DNA of 64,000 bases from an uncultured Brevibacillus sp. (GCF_947502445.1 NZ_CANMZW010000001.1:310001-374000), one strand, 5' to 3'; positions 8,289 to 18,721 are shown, numbered from the stretch's first letter. Translations and numbers: made by a program. The notes: a model not told the origin generated them from the sequence alone.

Positions 8289-10643
8289 ATGCTGAAAGCG
8301 AAAAGTCGCTGGAAACTGGCCATGTACGATGAACAATTGGCTGCAACGATTGCAGATGAATGTCAGCTGACTCCGCTCGTATCCAAGCTGCTGGTCATTC
8401 GAGGTATTGAGTCATCGCAAAAGGCCCGAGATTTTCTTCAGGCAGGACCAGATTTATTTCATGATCCGTTCTTGCTAGATGGAATGGAAAAAAGCGTGCG
8501 CCGTATTCAAACGGCCATCCAGGATCGGGAGCCGATCTGTATTTACGGTGATTATGACGCGGATGGCGTAAGTTCTACATCACTCATGGTACATGTATTG
8601 CGCCAACTGGGCGCCGTGTTTGACTATTACATCCCAAACCGTTTTACCGAAGGGTATGGGTTACATAAAGACGCCTTGGCGCAGCTGCAGCAAAGCGGTT
8701 ACAAGCTGATCATTACAGTAGATACCGGGATTAGTGCAGTCGAGCAGGTGGAGTATGCCAAACAGCTGGGTCTTGATGTAATTGTAACCGACCACCACGA
8801 ACCTCCGGCAATCATCCCGGAGGCATTTGCTGTGATTAATCCAAAAAAACCTGGCTGTTCCTATCCGTTTGACATGCTGGCGGGAGTAGGGGTTGCTTTT
8901 AAACTAGGGCATGCTTTGCTCGGCGAGCCTCCTCTGCATCTGGCTGATCTGGCGGCTTTGGGTACGATTGCTGACCTGGTTCCGCTAGTTGACGAGAATC
9001 GTATTCTCGCGCGAGAGGGACTGAAGCGCTTGAATCACACGAGGAATCTTGGACTGCAAGCGTTGATCCGCGTCTGTGGGCTCTCAGACAATGATCTGTC
9101 GGCAGGCCATGTAGGATTTGCTCTTGGACCGCGATTAAACGCGAGTGGGCGATTAGAGACCGCAGAATCAGCTGTCAAGCTGTTGACGACAGAGGACAGG
9201 GATGAGGCAGAAGCATGTGCAAAGGCTCTGGACGATTTGAATCGCGATCGTCAGGAGCTGGTTGCGGCCATGACCGAAGAAGCAGTGCAAATGGTTAGGG
9301 AGCTGTACCCGCCAGATGAGCACAATGTGTTGGTAGTGGCAAAGGAAGGGTGGAATGTAGGGGTCGTCGGCATTGTCGCCTCCAGGCTCGTGGAGACATT
9401 CTACCGACCTACCATCGTACTCGGGATTGATCCGGAAAAAGGAACGGCGAAAGGCTCTGCTCGCAGCATTGCCGGCTTTGACATGTATGAGGCCTTGACG
9501 GAATGCAAGGATTGGCTGCCTCATTACGGCGGACATACGATGGCAGCAGGGATGACTCTGCCGGTTGAGAACCTTGATTTTTTGCGCAAAAAACTGAACG
9601 AGCTCGCTGGTCAGTGGCTTTCCGCAGACGATTTTATCCCCTTGACCAAGGTGGATGTATCGATGGATATTACCCAAATCAGTCTCGAATCAGTCGAACA
9701 GCTGGAGCAGCTTGCTCCGTATGGGATGGGAAATCCGACTCCTTTGGTAATGCTAGAGGATGTAGAGACTGCAGGGATGCGTACGATTGGCCGCGATGAC
9801 AATCACTTGAAGTGTTCCTTGAGCAAATCCGGGACGACCGTCGATGCGATCGGGTTTAATTGGGCGCATGTGACGAAAAAGGTGACGCCAAAAGCACGCT
9901 TCCAAGTCTTGGGTGAGCTTTCCGTAAACGAATGGAACGGAAATCGCAAGCCGCAGCTAACGATTCGAGATTTGTCGGTACCGCATCAACAAATTTTTGA
10001 TTTGCGAGGGAGCCGTGACAAAGCGCAAAAGTGGCTGCAACTCGCTGCTGAACCAGGCTCTATAACTGTGCTGTTTCGAGAAGAGAGCTACGAGCTCTTG
10101 GCATCTTCGGCTACCGAGGAGCAAAGACAGACACTTTATTTATTTGGGCGCGAAAATAGCGAAAGCGTTTTTACTTCTAGCCAAAATGTCATTCTGTACG
10201 ACCTGCCAAAACGTCGTGCTGATTTTGCTGCCATCCTTACCCAGATAAAAGAGGCAGAGCGGATATACTGCATGTTCGGCGATCCAGATTTGGGAATGGA
10301 GCGGCTTTCCTGTCCAGGACGTCAACATTTCAAGGAGCTGTACCAGTTTTTCGTGCAAGTCCCTACCGTCAAGCATATGCATCTGGATGCGTTGGCACGC
10401 AAGCTAAAGTGGAAAAGACCCATGCTGGACGGCATGCTTGGAATTTTTCTGGAGCTTGAGTTTTTGGCAGAGGAGCCTGAGCAGTACCGTCTGCTGACTT
10501 CGACAGAAAAGCGGCCACTGGAAAGCTCTGCCCTCTATGCTGGGTGGCAAGAGGAATCACAGCTGGCTACTGATTTATTACTTTCATCTTCAGAAGCCTT
10601 GCTTCAATCGTTTCATCAGTTGGTGGAGCCTGCCACCGTTTAG
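8289..10643 (+). CDS. recJ: single-stranded-DNA-specific 5'-3' exonuclease RecJ
   Basis: RecJ degrades 5' ends of single-stranded DNA in recombination and mismatch repair. The 784-residue product has the DHH phosphoesterase motifs DYDADG (motif I) and TDHHEP (motif III), followed by a DHHA1 domain with [11 protein letters not shown], an OB domain, and the extra C-terminal domain of about 200 residues found in the long Bacillus-type RecJ (about 786 residues). ATG 8289 with a TTGGAGG site 7-8 bp upstream is preferred over an ATG at 8268 that lies just after the -10 box. apt follows after 13 bp, so the two are one transcript. Confidence 0.95.
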   Translation: MLKAKSRWKLAMYDEQLAATIADECQLTPLVSKLLVIRGIESSQKARDFLQAGPDLFHDPFLLDGMEKSVRRIQTAIQDREPICIYGDYDADGVSSTSLMVHVLRQLGAVFDYYIPNRFTEGYGLHKDALAQLQQSGYKLIITVDTGISAVEQVEYAKQLGLDVIVTDHHEPPAIIPEAFAVINPKKPGCSYPFDMLAGVGVAFKLGHALLGEPPLHLADLAALGTIADLVPLVDENRILAREGLKRLNHTRNLGLQALIRVCGLSDNDLSAGHVGFALGPRLNASGRLETAESAVKLLTTEDRDEAEACAKALDDLNRDRQELVAAMTEEAVQMVRELYPPDEHNVLVVAKEGWNVGVVGIVASRLVETFYRPTIVLGIDPEKGTAKGSARSIAGFDMYEALTECKDWLPHYGGHTMAAGMTLPVENLDFLRKKLNELAGQWLSADDFIPLTKVDVSMDITQISLESVEQLEQLAPYGMGNPTPLVMLEDVETAGMRTIGRDDNHLKCSLSKSGTTVDAIGFNWAHVTKKVTPKARFQVLGELSVNEWNGNRKPQLTIRDLSVPHQQIFDLRGSRDKAQKWLQLAAEPGSITVLFREESYELLASSATEEQRQTLYLFGRENSESVFTSSQNVILYDLPKRRADFAAILTQIKEAERIYCMFGDPDLGMERLSCPGRQHFKELYQFFVQVPTVKHMHLDALARKLKWKRPMLDGMLGIFLELEFLAEEPEQYRLLTSTEKRPLESSALYAGWQEESQLATDLLLSSSEALLQSFHQLVEPATV

Positions 10644-10656
10644 GAGGAATTATTCA

Positions 10657-11169
10657 ATGGATTTTAAACAATATATTCGTGTCATTCCTGATTACCCACA
10701 GCCTGGTATCCGTTTCAAGGATATTACCACCTTGTTGAAAGACGGTCCAGCCTATCGTGCTGCTATTCAAGAGCTTGCTGTGTTTGCCCGCGAAGTGCAG
10801 GCTGATGTGATTGCAGGTCCTGAAGCACGCGGTTTCGTAGTAGGTGCGCCACTTTCTTATGAGATGGGCATTGGTTTTGTTCCGATCCGCAAGTCGGGCA
10901 AGCTGCCTTATGAGTCTATTAAGGCGGACTATGACTTGGAGTATGGAAAAGACGCACTGGCTGTGCACGTGGATGCGATTCAGCCAGGTCAACGTGTTCT
11001 GATCGCAGATGATTTGCTGGCAACTGGTGGAACGATCGAAACCACAATTAATCTGATCGAACAATTGGGCGGTAAAGTAGTAGGTGCAGCTTTCCTTATC
11101 GAGCTGACCTACCTGGATGGCCGTCAAAAAATTGGGGATAGACCGATTAAATCCCTGATTCAATACTAA
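10657..11169 (+). CDS. apt: adenine phosphoribosyltransferase
   Basis: Apt salvages adenine to AMP using PRPP. The 170-residue product has the family's normal length and all landmarks: an N-terminal YPQPGI..DIT hood region, 'GPEARGF', and the PRPP-binding loop [16 protein letters not shown] 10657 has a TAGGAGGAAT site 7 bp upstream. Gene order recJ-apt-relA is conserved in Firmicutes, and apt and relA meet in purine nucleotide balance. A terminator follows within 15 bp of the stop. Confidence 0.97.
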   Translation: MDFKQYIRVIPDYPQPGIRFKDITTLLKDGPAYRAAIQELAVFAREVQADVIAGPEARGFVVGAPLSYEMGIGFVPIRKSGKLPYESIKADYDLEYGKDALAVHVDAIQPGQRVLIADDLLATGGTIETTINLIEQLGGKVVGAAFLIELTYLDGRQKIGDRPIKSLIQY

Positions 11170-11182
11170 TCGACGAGAAAAA

Positions 11183-11209
11183 AGCGGGTGATATGCCCGT
11201 TTTTTTTCT
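11183..11209 (+). terminator. terminator after apt
   Basis: A GCGGG/CCCGT hairpin directly followed by eight T. It closes the recJ-apt transcript ahead of a 420-bp relA leader. Confidence 0.75.
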
Positions 11210-11219
11210 TTTTTCTTAG

Positions 11220-11629
11220 GCTGTACATACTTTACAGAGGAAAGCACCTTTACAATATGAACGACTTAAAAGATAATAGATGAAATACCATAGCCAAGTT
11301 TTCTTATTCGGATTAGCTCCATCAAAAGCCCATGTTCTACCTGATGGTTCAGCAAGCTTGACGTTATGAAAAAATGCGCTTGCTAGCCGTGACAGCCTCG
11401 ATAGGGGCTTTATATCGTACAGGAGAGTTTGTGTACGTTTTCACTTTCTGAAACGACAACAAATCATCCGCTAATACGCGGTAGCACCTCCGTGAAGAGG
11501 CCTCGATTGAGGCTTTTTTATACAGATAGGAATCTAAGTATTTCTATTTCGTATAAGTGCAACCGCGGCTGTTTGCCAACGGGCAAGGCGTAGCCAGGTT
11601 TTCTAATGAGAGGATAAGGGAAGGGAACT
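11220..11629 (+). promoter_or_regulatory. long relA leader with repeated hairpins
   Basis: This 410-bp stretch holds no gene. It contains two boxes of the type '(c)atagccaagttttcttat' (near 11290 and 11586-11606), a hairpin AGCCTCGATAGGGGCTTTAT near 11394 and a longer one at 11476-11521. Several of these look like weak terminators, so relA may be read through or attenuated here. No perfect sigma-A promoter was found. Function is not known. Confidence 0.5.
11476..11521 (+). repeat. dispersed hairpin repeat, copy A (relA leader)
   Basis: The segment reads ACGCGG, then CCTCcgtgaaGAGG, then GGCCTCGATTGAGGC followed by seven T with one A. Two overlapping hairpins are possible, and the second resembles a terminator. 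Related copies lie at 18841-18888 and, on the minus strand, at 43196-43250. This copy is the most diverged of the three. Confidence 0.55.
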
Positions 11630-13798
11630 ATGATTACCGGCATTGATGAGGTAGTAAAAAAAGCAAGCACTTATTTATCCCAATCGGATTTGGACTTAAT
11701 TACACGTGCTTATCAGCTTGCCCACAAAGCTCATGAGGGCCAAGTGAGAAAGTCTGGTGTGCCTTATATCATGCACCCGATTGCAGTAGCGGGTATCCTT
11801 GCCAATTTGCACATGGATGCGGTAACGATTGCAGCCGGTTTTTTGCACGATGTTGTAGAGGACACTGAGATTACGCTGGATCATCTCCGCGAGCAGTTTG
11901 GGCCTGACGTGGCTCTGCTGGTTGACGGAGTGACTAAGCTGGAAAAAATCAAGTATAAGTCAAAAGAAGAGCAGCTTGCCGAAAACCACCGCAAGATGCT
12001 GGTTGCCATGGCGCAGGATATTCGGGTCATCATGATCAAGCTGGCTGACCGTCTGCACAACATGCGGACTCTGCGGCATATGTCCGAAGAAAAACAGCGT
12101 GAGATATCTGACGAGACACTCGAAATCTTTGCCCCTCTCGCTCATCGACTGGGGATTGCTTCGGTTAAATGGGAGCTGGAGGATACTTCGCTTCGTTACC
12201 TGAACCCACAGCAATACTATCGAATCGTCAATCTGATGCAAAAGAAGCGGGTTGAGCGTGAAGCCTATTTAAATGAAGCCTCTGATACGATCAGGGAAAA
12301 GCTGGGCGAGCTGAACATTGAAGCAGAAATTTCGGGTCGACCGAAACATATATACAGTATCTTTAAAAAGATGACGAAGCAAAACAAACAGTTCAATGAA
12401 ATCTATGATCTACTGGCGCTGCGGATTATCGTAAACGACATTCGCGATTGCTACGCCGTTTTGGGGATCGTGCACACGTTGTGGAAGCCGATGCCGGGCC
12501 GTTTTAAAGACTATATCGCCATGCCGAAGACAAATATGTATCAGTCCCTTCATACGACCGTAATCGGACCAAAGGGAGAGCCGTTGGAAGTGCAGATCCG
12601 CACGTGGGATATGCATCAGACAGCGGAGATCGGGATTGCTGCTCACTGGGCATATAAAGAAGGCCAAAACGTCGTGCAAGGATCTTTTGCCGAAAAGCTG
12701 GGCAGCTTGCGCGAAATTATTGAGGGCGGTTCTGAGGAAGCTCCCAATGCCCAGGAATTCATGGAGAGCCTCAAGCAGGATTTGTTCTCGGACACCGTAT
12801 TTGTGTTTACGCCAAAAGGAGACGTGGTCGAGCTGCCAAAAGGCTCTGTACCTCTCGACTTCTCCTATCGCATTCACTCTGCAGTCGGGAATAGAACAAT
12901 TGGTGCGAAAGTAAATGGCAAGATTGTTCCGCTCGATTACGCGATGAAAACGGGCGATATTATCGAAATCCTGACCTCGAAGCATTCGTACGGACCAAGT
13001 CAGGACTGGCTGAAAATGGCCAAGTCAGCACATGCCCGCAACAAAATCAAACAATGGTTTAAAAAGGAAAAACGGGAAGAAAACGTTGCAAAAGGTCAGC
13101 AAATGGTGGAAACGGAGGTCAAGGCACGCAGCTTCGATGTGAAGGATGCCATGACCGATGCCAACCTCAAGGAAGCCGCAGCTCGCTTTAATTTCCAGGG
13201 GGCAGAAGACATGTTTGCCGCTGTCGGATACGGCGGAATTACGGCATCACAGATTGCCACACGCTTGGTTGACAAGCTGCGTCGCGAACGCGAAGAGCAG
13301 AATCCGACGATTCCAGAGGTCAAACCGAATCCAGCGCATCAGGCAAAAAGTGAATCAGGGGTCAAGGTGCGCGGTGTAGACAATCTCTTAGTACGTATTT
13401 CTCGTTGCTGTACGCCTGTCCCAGGTGACCAGATCATCGGCTTTATTACACGAGGTCGAGGGGTTTCGGTGCATCGTCTTGACTGTCCGAATGTGCTTGC
13501 GGACGAATGCTCAGAGCGTTTGATCGATGTTGAGTGGGACACGGACTTCAAGCACAATTTCAACGTAGAAATCGAGATTACGGGCAACGATCGGAGCGGG
13601 CTTTTAAACGACGTCCTGCAGGTTGTCGCTGAGACCAAAACAAACATTGCTGCCGTCAGTGGCAAAGCGGATAAAAACCGGGTTGCGACCATTCACATGA
13701 CGATTTCGATCAGCAACGTGGATCATTTGCTAAAAGTAGTGGAGCGTATCAAGCGCATCAAAGATATTTATTCGGTTCGCCGGATATTGAGCACCTGA
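11630..13798 (+). CDS. relA: bifunctional (p)ppGpp synthetase/hydrolase
   Basis: This Rel enzyme makes and breaks the stringent-response alarmone (p)ppGpp. The 722-residue product shows an N-terminal HD hydrolase domain (FLHDVVEDT, about residue 60-70), the RelA/SpoT synthetase domain (YKSLHTT-type motif, here 'MYQSLHTTV'), a TGS domain (VFTPKGDVVELPKGS), and a C-terminal ACT domain. Intact HD residues indicate a bifunctional Rel rather than a synthetase-only RelA. ATG 11630 follows AAGGGAAGGGAAC. The order apt-rel-dtd is standard for Firmicutes; dtd begins 70 bp downstream. Confidence 0.95.
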   Translation: MITGIDEVVKKASTYLSQSDLDLITRAYQLAHKAHEGQVRKSGVPYIMHPIAVAGILANLHMDAVTIAAGFLHDVVEDTEITLDHLREQFGPDVALLVDGVTKLEKIKYKSKEEQLAENHRKMLVAMAQDIRVIMIKLADRLHNMRTLRHMSEEKQREISDETLEIFAPLAHRLGIASVKWELEDTSLRYLNPQQYYRIVNLMQKKRVEREAYLNEASDTIREKLGELNIEAEISGRPKHIYSIFKKMTKQNKQFNEIYDLLALRIIVNDIRDCYAVLGIVHTLWKPMPGRFKDYIAMPKTNMYQSLHTTVIGPKGEPLEVQIRTWDMHQTAEIGIAAHWAYKEGQNVVQGSFAEKLGSLREIIEGGSEEAPNAQEFMESLKQDLFSDTVFVFTPKGDVVELPKGSVPLDFSYRIHSAVGNRTIGAKVNGKIVPLDYAMKTGDIIEILTSKHSYGPSQDWLKMAKSAHARNKIKQWFKKEKREENVAKGQQMVETEVKARSFDVKDAMTDANLKEAAARFNFQGAEDMFAAVGYGGITASQIATRLVDKLRREREEQNPTIPEVKPNPAHQAKSESGVKVRGVDNLLVRISRCCTPVPGDQIIGFITRGRGVSVHRLDCPNVLADECSERLIDVEWDTDFKHNFNVEIEITGNDRSGLLNDVLQVVAETKTNIAAVSGKADKNRVATIHMTISISNVDHLLKVVERIKRIKDIYSVRRILST

Positions 13799-13868
13799 TC
13801 CCTATGTGGATTGGGTGTTCTTGTTTTCAGTCGTTTCAGTCGCAGGCATGATAGGAGGATAATCATTC

Positions 13869-14306
13869 ATGAGAGTAGTCGTACAGCGATCCAAAGAGGC
13901 AAGCGTAACAGTAGCAGGCGAGGTAGTTGGACAAATTCCCCACGGCTTGATGCTGCTGGTAGGAATAACACATGAGGACAGCGAAAAGGACATTGAGTTC
14001 GTTGCGGACAAGATCGCCAATCTGCGTATTTTTGAAGATGAAGAAGGAAAAATGAATCATTCCGTTCTGGAAACCGGTGGTCAAATTTTGTCTGTATCTC
14101 AATTTACGCTCTATGGTGATTGCCGAAAAGGGAGACGCCCTAACTTTATGGCAGCAGCACGGCCGGAACAAGCCCAGCCACTATACGAGCTGTTCAACAA
14201 GAAGCTGCGTGAAAAAGGGCTGCATGTGGAAACAGGGCGTTTCGGAGCAATGATGGATGTTGCCCTGATAAATGATGGACCTGTCACACTGATAGTAGAG
14301 TCGTAA
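13869..14306 (+). CDS. dtd: D-aminoacyl-tRNA deacylase
   Basis: Dtd removes D-amino acids, and glycine, wrongly attached to tRNAs. The 145-residue product is the standard length and has both signature motifs, SQFTLYGD (residues about 77-84) and NDGPVT near the C-terminus, which build the cross-subunit active site of the dimer. ATG 13869 has an ATAGGAGGATAA ribosome-binding site. It is probably cotranscribed with relA and ends at a shared bidirectional terminator. Confidence 0.96.
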   Translation: MRVVVQRSKEASVTVAGEVVGQIPHGLMLLVGITHEDSEKDIEFVADKIANLRIFEDEEGKMNHSVLETGGQILSVSQFTLYGDCRKGRRPNFMAAARPEQAQPLYELFNKKLREKGLHVETGRFGAMMDVALINDGPVTLIVES

Positions 14307-14408
14307 TGAATCAAGTCGATTAGGGGGTGGGGATAGTCATGTAGTGTGGAGCCTTGGGATAAGCACCCCACATAATTGATTGTGAGTCCGTTCGCCGCAT
14401 GCAAAAAT

Positions 14409-14470
14409 AACCCCCAGTAGTAACCACACACCGTAGTAATGGTCGTGATGTTTCTACTGGGGGTTTTGTA
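14409..14470. terminator. bidirectional terminator between dtd and the amidase gene
   Basis: Perfect 11- to 12-bp arms (AACCCCCAGTAG and CTACTGGGGGTT) enclose about 33 bases. A T run follows on the plus strand, and a T-rich tract follows on the minus strand. It serves the two convergent genes. Confidence 0.8.
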
Positions 14471-14491
14471 TGTCATTTCATAGGAGCAAAA

Positions 14492-16342
14492 TTAGCCGCC
14501 CTGTGGGTTTAACGAATTGAAGTACTGAATAATCCCTTTGTATAAGCCCTCGGCAGCTAAATCTTGTTGCTTCTCCGAGCGAACCCGTATCTCATCATTG
14601 TAGTTGGAGAGGAATCCAATCTCCGCCAAAATGGATGGGACGGAGTTCTCCCGAAGGACAAAATAGTCGCCAAAGCGGGATTGCAAATCTTTGTAGCTCG
14701 TTGCTTTGACAAGCTCATTTTGAACCAGGGAAGCGAGCTTGCTGGAGTTGCCCTGGTTGTAGAAAAAGACGATGGAGCCGTTTGTCGCTGTGTTTGGATG
14801 CGTATTGTGGTGAACGCTGACAAATATATCTGCCTTGTTGTTAACTGCCACATCTACACGTTGCTGAAGCGTCAGCTTGCGGTCGTCAGCACGTGTCATA
14901 ATGACATTTGCTCCCGAAGACTGCAGCTTGTTTCTGAGCAAGAGAGCGACCTGCAGGTTCACTGTTTTTTCCAAAGTAGAGAAGCTGGAGCCAGTTGCCC
15001 CATTGTCGTTACCACCGTGGCCAGCATCGACAACGATTATTTTTCCGACGAGCTCATTGCCGCGGATAACAGCAGGTACACCGCTTGCTGAAACGAGCCA
15101 ACCAGCGATATAGCCGGATGAGCCGTCTGTGAACTTGACTTGGAACCATTCTCCTTCATTGACCGCAATGCTATATTTTTCGCCCGGTTGCACCCGCTTG
15201 ATGATTTCATGCTCGGTACTAGGGCCAGATCGTACATTCGTATCTGGATTGACGATGGTGACATACGGACCGCTTGGTGTTGGCATAGTCGGTTGTGATA
15301 CCGTGATCAGCCAGCCTGCGACCCAGCCTGTTTGTCCTGCTGGTGTCTGGACGCGGTACCAATCGCCCCGCTTCTCCAAAACAGTCAGACTGCTGCCGAC
15401 TGTGAGTGTGGCCAAAATGGAGCTTGAGGTATTGGCTTCGCTTCGCAAATTCAGTCCGTCTGTTTGCACGGTAGCTGTTTGCTTGGCCGGTGTAGTTGTT
15501 GAAGGCTGCCCCGGTTGTGTTCCCGAATGAATATCTGTCGGTGGTGTGCCAGGGTCCAGCTCTGCGTTTGGATTCGGTGCTTGCTCGGTTGTGAACCATG
15601 CGTTTACACCATCGTAGGGAAACTGAATCCAACCATTTTGCTGCGTGATGACCTTTACTGTTTCCCCGGCGTGGAGCTGTCCGATAGCGGGAGTAGTGGA
15701 ATCTGGTGTTGCGTAAACATAGGGTGCGTACTGCAGCGTCAGACTGGCACCTTGCACCGCGGGTGGCTTGGTTGCCTGAGTTCCGGCAGTGGATGGGGCA
15801 GTGGTTGTTGTACCGCCGCCAGATGGAGTAGTCGGAGGCTTGGATACTTGTCCAGATGAGCTTTCCTTAACTAACCAGGACGCTACCCAGCCTTTGCTTT
15901 GAGCAGTGAGCTGGATTTGAATCCATTCTCCGGTCCTCTGTACGATGTTGTAGCGAGTGCCAGGGTTGATCGTTCCTACAACCGCATTCGTTTGTCCGGG
16001 ACCAGAGCGAACATTGAGATTGGTGGTCGTGCTTTCCACATGTGCGGTAGCGGTAGAAGTAGAAGCTTGCTGCTGCGTAGTTACAAGCCAGTTTGCGACC
16101 CAACCGGTTTGACCATTTGGCAGCTTCACTTGAACCCAATCGTTTTTCGCGGAGACCACAGGTAATACAGTCTTGTTCGGCAGAGTAGTGACGACAGTGT
16201 CCTGAAGGCTTGGACCTGAACGGACGTTGAGCTTGTCCACGGTAACCTGAACAGAACCGGCGGCCCAAGCTGTAGAGACGGGGATGGAGATGGCGCAAAG
16301 AACAGTCAGGAGGGTCCTCAGGATCTTTTGACGAACAAACAC
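14492..16342 (-). CDS. SH3b-repeat N-acetylmuramoyl-L-alanine amidase (Amidase_3)
   Basis: A secreted cell-wall hydrolase of 616 residues. It has a signal peptide ending in STAWA, then five bacterial SH3 (SH3b) repeats, each with an 'LNVRSGP' type start and a 'GW' end, spaced by Thr/Pro-rich linkers. The C-terminal Amidase_3 domain (about residues 435-615) has the zinc ligands in VDAGHGGND, SLEKTVNLQ (glutamate) and SVHHNTH, and the catalytic glutamate in ILAEIGFLSN. GTG 16342 is preferred because an AAAGGA site lies 8 bp upstream; the ATG at 16351 directly abuts it. B. subtilis YrvJ in the same locus has this architecture. Confidence 0.9.
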   Translation of the reverse strand: MFVRQKILRTLLTVLCAISIPVSTAWAAGSVQVTVDKLNVRSGPSLQDTVVTTLPNKTVLPVVSAKNDWVQVKLPNGQTGWVANWLVTTQQQASTSTATAHVESTTTNLNVRSGPGQTNAVVGTINPGTRYNIVQRTGEWIQIQLTAQSKGWVASWLVKESSSGQVSKPPTTPSGGGTTTTAPSTAGTQATKPPAVQGASLTLQYAPYVYATPDSTTPAIGQLHAGETVKVITQQNGWIQFPYDGVNAWFTTEQAPNPNAELDPGTPPTDIHSGTQPGQPSTTTPAKQTATVQTDGLNLRSEANTSSSILATLTVGSSLTVLEKRGDWYRVQTPAGQTGWVAGWLITVSQPTMPTPSGPYVTIVNPDTNVRSGPSTEHEIIKRVQPGEKYSIAVNEGEWFQVKFTDGSSGYIAGWLVSASGVPAVIRGNELVGKIIVVDAGHGGNDNGATGSSFSTLEKTVNLQVALLLRNKLQSSGANVIMTRADDRKLTLQQRVDVAVNNKADIFVSVHHNTHPNTATNGSIVFFYNQGNSSKLASLVQNELVKATSYKDLQSRFGDYFVLRENSVPSILAEIGFLSNYNDEIRVRSEKQQDLAAEGLYKGIIQYFNSLNPQGG

Positions 16343-16541
16343 GTTAGACATCCTTTCACGTTAATTTCCTTATACGAACCAAAATATGTCTTGCATGTTT
16401 TTGGCAAAGTAATCACTTCTCCCTATATCCTGCTTTTTCCTGCATCATCCGACAAAGTTCCTCACTATTTTCCAGATTGCTTTTCCCAGTTGAAGGCAAT
16501 AATAGAGACTGTGAAGATAGAGCATTCAGGAGGAATTTTGC

Positions 16542-16712
16542 GTGAGGCAGTCTAACAAAGAAACCTTTGCACAGGAAGTGAATCGAAAATTTTTCTCTGT
16601 CGATTTTCATGATTTTTTGGAAAAAGACGCTTCATTAAACGATGTGGAGCTGTCAAAGGAATTTACACCAAGTGTCCGAGATGTTCAGCATTTGCGCAAA
16701 AAACGGAAGTGA
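16542..16712 (+). CDS. small conserved-looking protein, HTH-like
   Basis: A 56-residue reading frame with a GTG start and a textbook CAGGAGGAATTTTGC ribosome-binding site. The N-terminal half (FAQEVNRKFFSVDFHDF) is amphipathic and the C-terminal half (LNDVELSKEFTPSVRDVQHL then KKRK) looks like a small helix-turn-helix with a basic tail. Similar short proteins near hemZ in spore formers have no assigned role that I can name. It lies 100 bp upstream of hemZ and is divergent from the amidase gene. The Shine-Dalgarno and codon structure support it as a real gene. Confidence 0.65.
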   Translation: MRQSNKETFAQEVNRKFFSVDFHDFLEKDASLNDVELSKEFTPSVRDVQHLRKKRK

Positions 16713-16812
16713 TGGGAGAGCTTGCTTGTTACAGTGCCACTAGGATAGTTGACCATGACTGTCGCCGTCAGCTAAGATGAGGAGTGGCATTTTGAAAAAG
16801 CAGGTGAACTCG

Positions 16813-18330
16813 ATGATACAAATTACATGCGTAGGACACGCATTTGAGCGAGAGCTTTCGCTGATTCTCGCCTTGTTTTACGAAGATCCACAGCTTGTCT
16901 TTGTTCCAGAATGGACAAACGAAGCTGATTTGAAAATAAAGCTGACTCTGACCGTGCATGACGATGGCGTTTCGGCGACAGGTGAGCTGTATGACGGCAG
17001 CAAGCGTTTGACTCATCAAGTAAATCGGGCATATGTGGCTCGTGATGAAAAAGCGATGCGCAAAACAGCCAAGCAGGCACTTTGCTATGCGCTCTTGTTA
17101 ATGCTGGAGGAATATACCGGCATTGAGCAAGGCTGGGGCATTTTGACCGGGATACGCCCAACCAAGCTGCTTCATCAACTAAACGCTGCGGGTGTCCACA
17201 GAGAGGATGCCCATCGCCGCCTTCAGCAGGATGTGATTTTGCGTCCTTACAAGCTAAAGCTGCTACAAGAAATTGTCGACAAGCAGCTTGCAGTCGTACC
17301 GGATTTGTACCAGATTGACCGCGAGCTATCTGTCTATATTGGCATTCCTTTTTGTCCGACGAAGTGTGCGTACTGTACGTTTCCTGCGTACGCCATTCGA
17401 AGCCATACTGCGTCCGTAAATCCGTTTTTGGAGGGACTGCATTACGAGATCGAGCATATGGGCAAGTGGCTGCGGGAAAATAACCAGCGAATAACATCCA
17501 TCTATTTTGGTGGTGGGACACCAACGAGCATCACGGCCGATGATCTGAACCGATTGTTCGAAACGATGCATGAAGCATTCCCTCACATGGCTGATGTGCG
17601 CGAATTGACCGTTGAAGCAGGACGACCCGACACCATCACCAGAGAAAAACTGGACGTAATGAAGCGCTGGGAGGTAGATCGCATTAGCATCAACCCCCAA
17701 TCATTTACGCAAGAAACCTTGCAAGCGATCGGCCGCCACCATACGGTCGAGGAAACGATCGAAAAGTATCATCTGGCTATGGAAATGGGTCTTACTAACA
17801 TCAACATGGATTTGATCATTGGTCTTCCAAATGAAGGTGTGGCAGAGCTAGCGCATAGCCTGCAAGAGGTAGAAAAGCTGATGCCTGCATCCCTTACTGT
17901 TCATACGCTTTCGTTTAAGCGGGCTTCGGAAATGACGCAGAACAAAGAGCGTTACAAGGTAGCCAGCCGTGAGGAAATCAGCAAGATGATGGACATGGCG
18001 TCGTCTTGGACAGCTGCAAACGGTTATGATCCGTACTACCTGTATCGCCAAAAAAATATCTTGGGTAACCTGGAGAATGTAGGTTATTCGAAGCCCGGGC
18101 AGGAAAGCATTTACAACATCATGATCATGGAAGAGGTTCAAACGATTTTGGGGCTGGGCTGTGGAGCAGTCTCCAAGCTGATGGCACCGGGAAGCGGCAA
18201 GCTGTCGCGTTTTCCGAATCCGAAGGACCCGAAGACGTATAACGACACGTACAAGGTGCTCGTGGAAAATAAGCTCCGTGATTTGGATGAAATCTATTTC
18301 GGAAAACAGACGGTTTCACAGGATCAGTAA
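16813..18330 (+). CDS. hemZ: radical SAM coproporphyrinogen dehydrogenase HemZ
   Basis: HemZ is a radical SAM protein of the oxygen-independent coproporphyrinogen oxidase family, used for haem-type tetrapyrrole synthesis without oxygen. The 505-residue product (B. subtilis HemZ has 501) has an N-terminal extension of about 165 residues and the radical SAM cluster motif CPTKCAYCTF (C-x3-C-x2-C), with 'YFGGGTPT' following. ATG 16813 has an AGGTGA site 7 bp upstream; an upstream ATG at 16777 gives a non-family extension. Whether the enzyme truly makes protoporphyrinogen is uncertain, since HemZ activity in vivo is less clear than that of HemN. Confidence 0.9.
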   Translation: MIQITCVGHAFERELSLILALFYEDPQLVFVPEWTNEADLKIKLTLTVHDDGVSATGELYDGSKRLTHQVNRAYVARDEKAMRKTAKQALCYALLLMLEEYTGIEQGWGILTGIRPTKLLHQLNAAGVHREDAHRRLQQDVILRPYKLKLLQEIVDKQLAVVPDLYQIDRELSVYIGIPFCPTKCAYCTFPAYAIRSHTASVNPFLEGLHYEIEHMGKWLRENNQRITSIYFGGGTPTSITADDLNRLFETMHEAFPHMADVRELTVEAGRPDTITREKLDVMKRWEVDRISINPQSFTQETLQAIGRHHTVEETIEKYHLAMEMGLTNINMDLIIGLPNEGVAELAHSLQEVEKLMPASLTVHTLSFKRASEMTQNKERYKVASREEISKMMDMASSWTAANGYDPYYLYRQKNILGNLENVGYSKPGQESIYNIMIMEEVQTILGLGCGAVSKLMAPGSGKLSRFPNPKDPKTYNDTYKVLVENKLRDLDEIYFGKQTVSQDQ

Positions 18331-18363
18331 TTCCGGTATAAAAAAAGTTTTATGGTGCGCCTG

Positions 18364-18392
18364 TTGACGCGTGCCTGCTGGTTTGCTATGAT
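18364..18392 (+). promoter_or_regulatory. sigma-A promoter of the hisS-aspS operon
   Basis: TTGACG and TATGAT are separated by 17 bp, immediately upstream of the T-box leader. The predicted start is near 18399. Confidence 0.8.
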
Positions 18393-18398
18393 TCACAA

Positions 18399-18721
18399 TA
18401 AGCTTTTTGAATAAGTATTGATCTGATGACGGGAACAAGTATCCAGGAACCGGATAACCAGAGAGAGAGCGCCGTGGCTGAGAGTGCTTTCGTATTACGG
18501 CTTGGTGAATGACATCCCCGAGGACCGCAGTGAACGGCAGAAGAACATCTTCGCTGAGTAACTGGCAGGCGTGCGCCGGCGTTAACGGCTAATAAGTGGG
18601 ATAGCCTTTCCGGACACAACAGGCTATTCAAACAGGGTGGCACCACGGGAGTATATAACCAGTCTCTCGTCCCTGACATGCGGCGATTAGCTAAATGTCA
18701 GGAGACGGGGGACTTTTTTAT
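18399..18721 (+). ncRNA. T-box leader of hisS-aspS
   Basis: A T-box riboswitch that senses uncharged tRNA. Seen in order: a loop-E element AGTA (near 18437), an AGAGAGAG bulge, a GGCTGAGAG distal loop, a GGTGAAT motif with the specifier region GACAT at 18511-18515, the T-box antiterminator core AACAGGGTGGCACCACGGG at 18631-18649, and a terminator with CCTGACAT/ATGTCAGG arms and six T ending near 18720. GACAT holds overlapping codons GAC (Asp) and CAT (His), which fits a leader for both hisS and aspS. The specifier assignment is inference by alignment to the usual T-box layout. Confidence 0.93.

Noticed and set aside
11391-11521. T-box-like sequence (GGTAGCACC) before relA
   Set aside because: The full T-box core (GGGTGGNACC) and specifier stem are missing, and relA is not a T-box target; it fits the dispersed repeat better.
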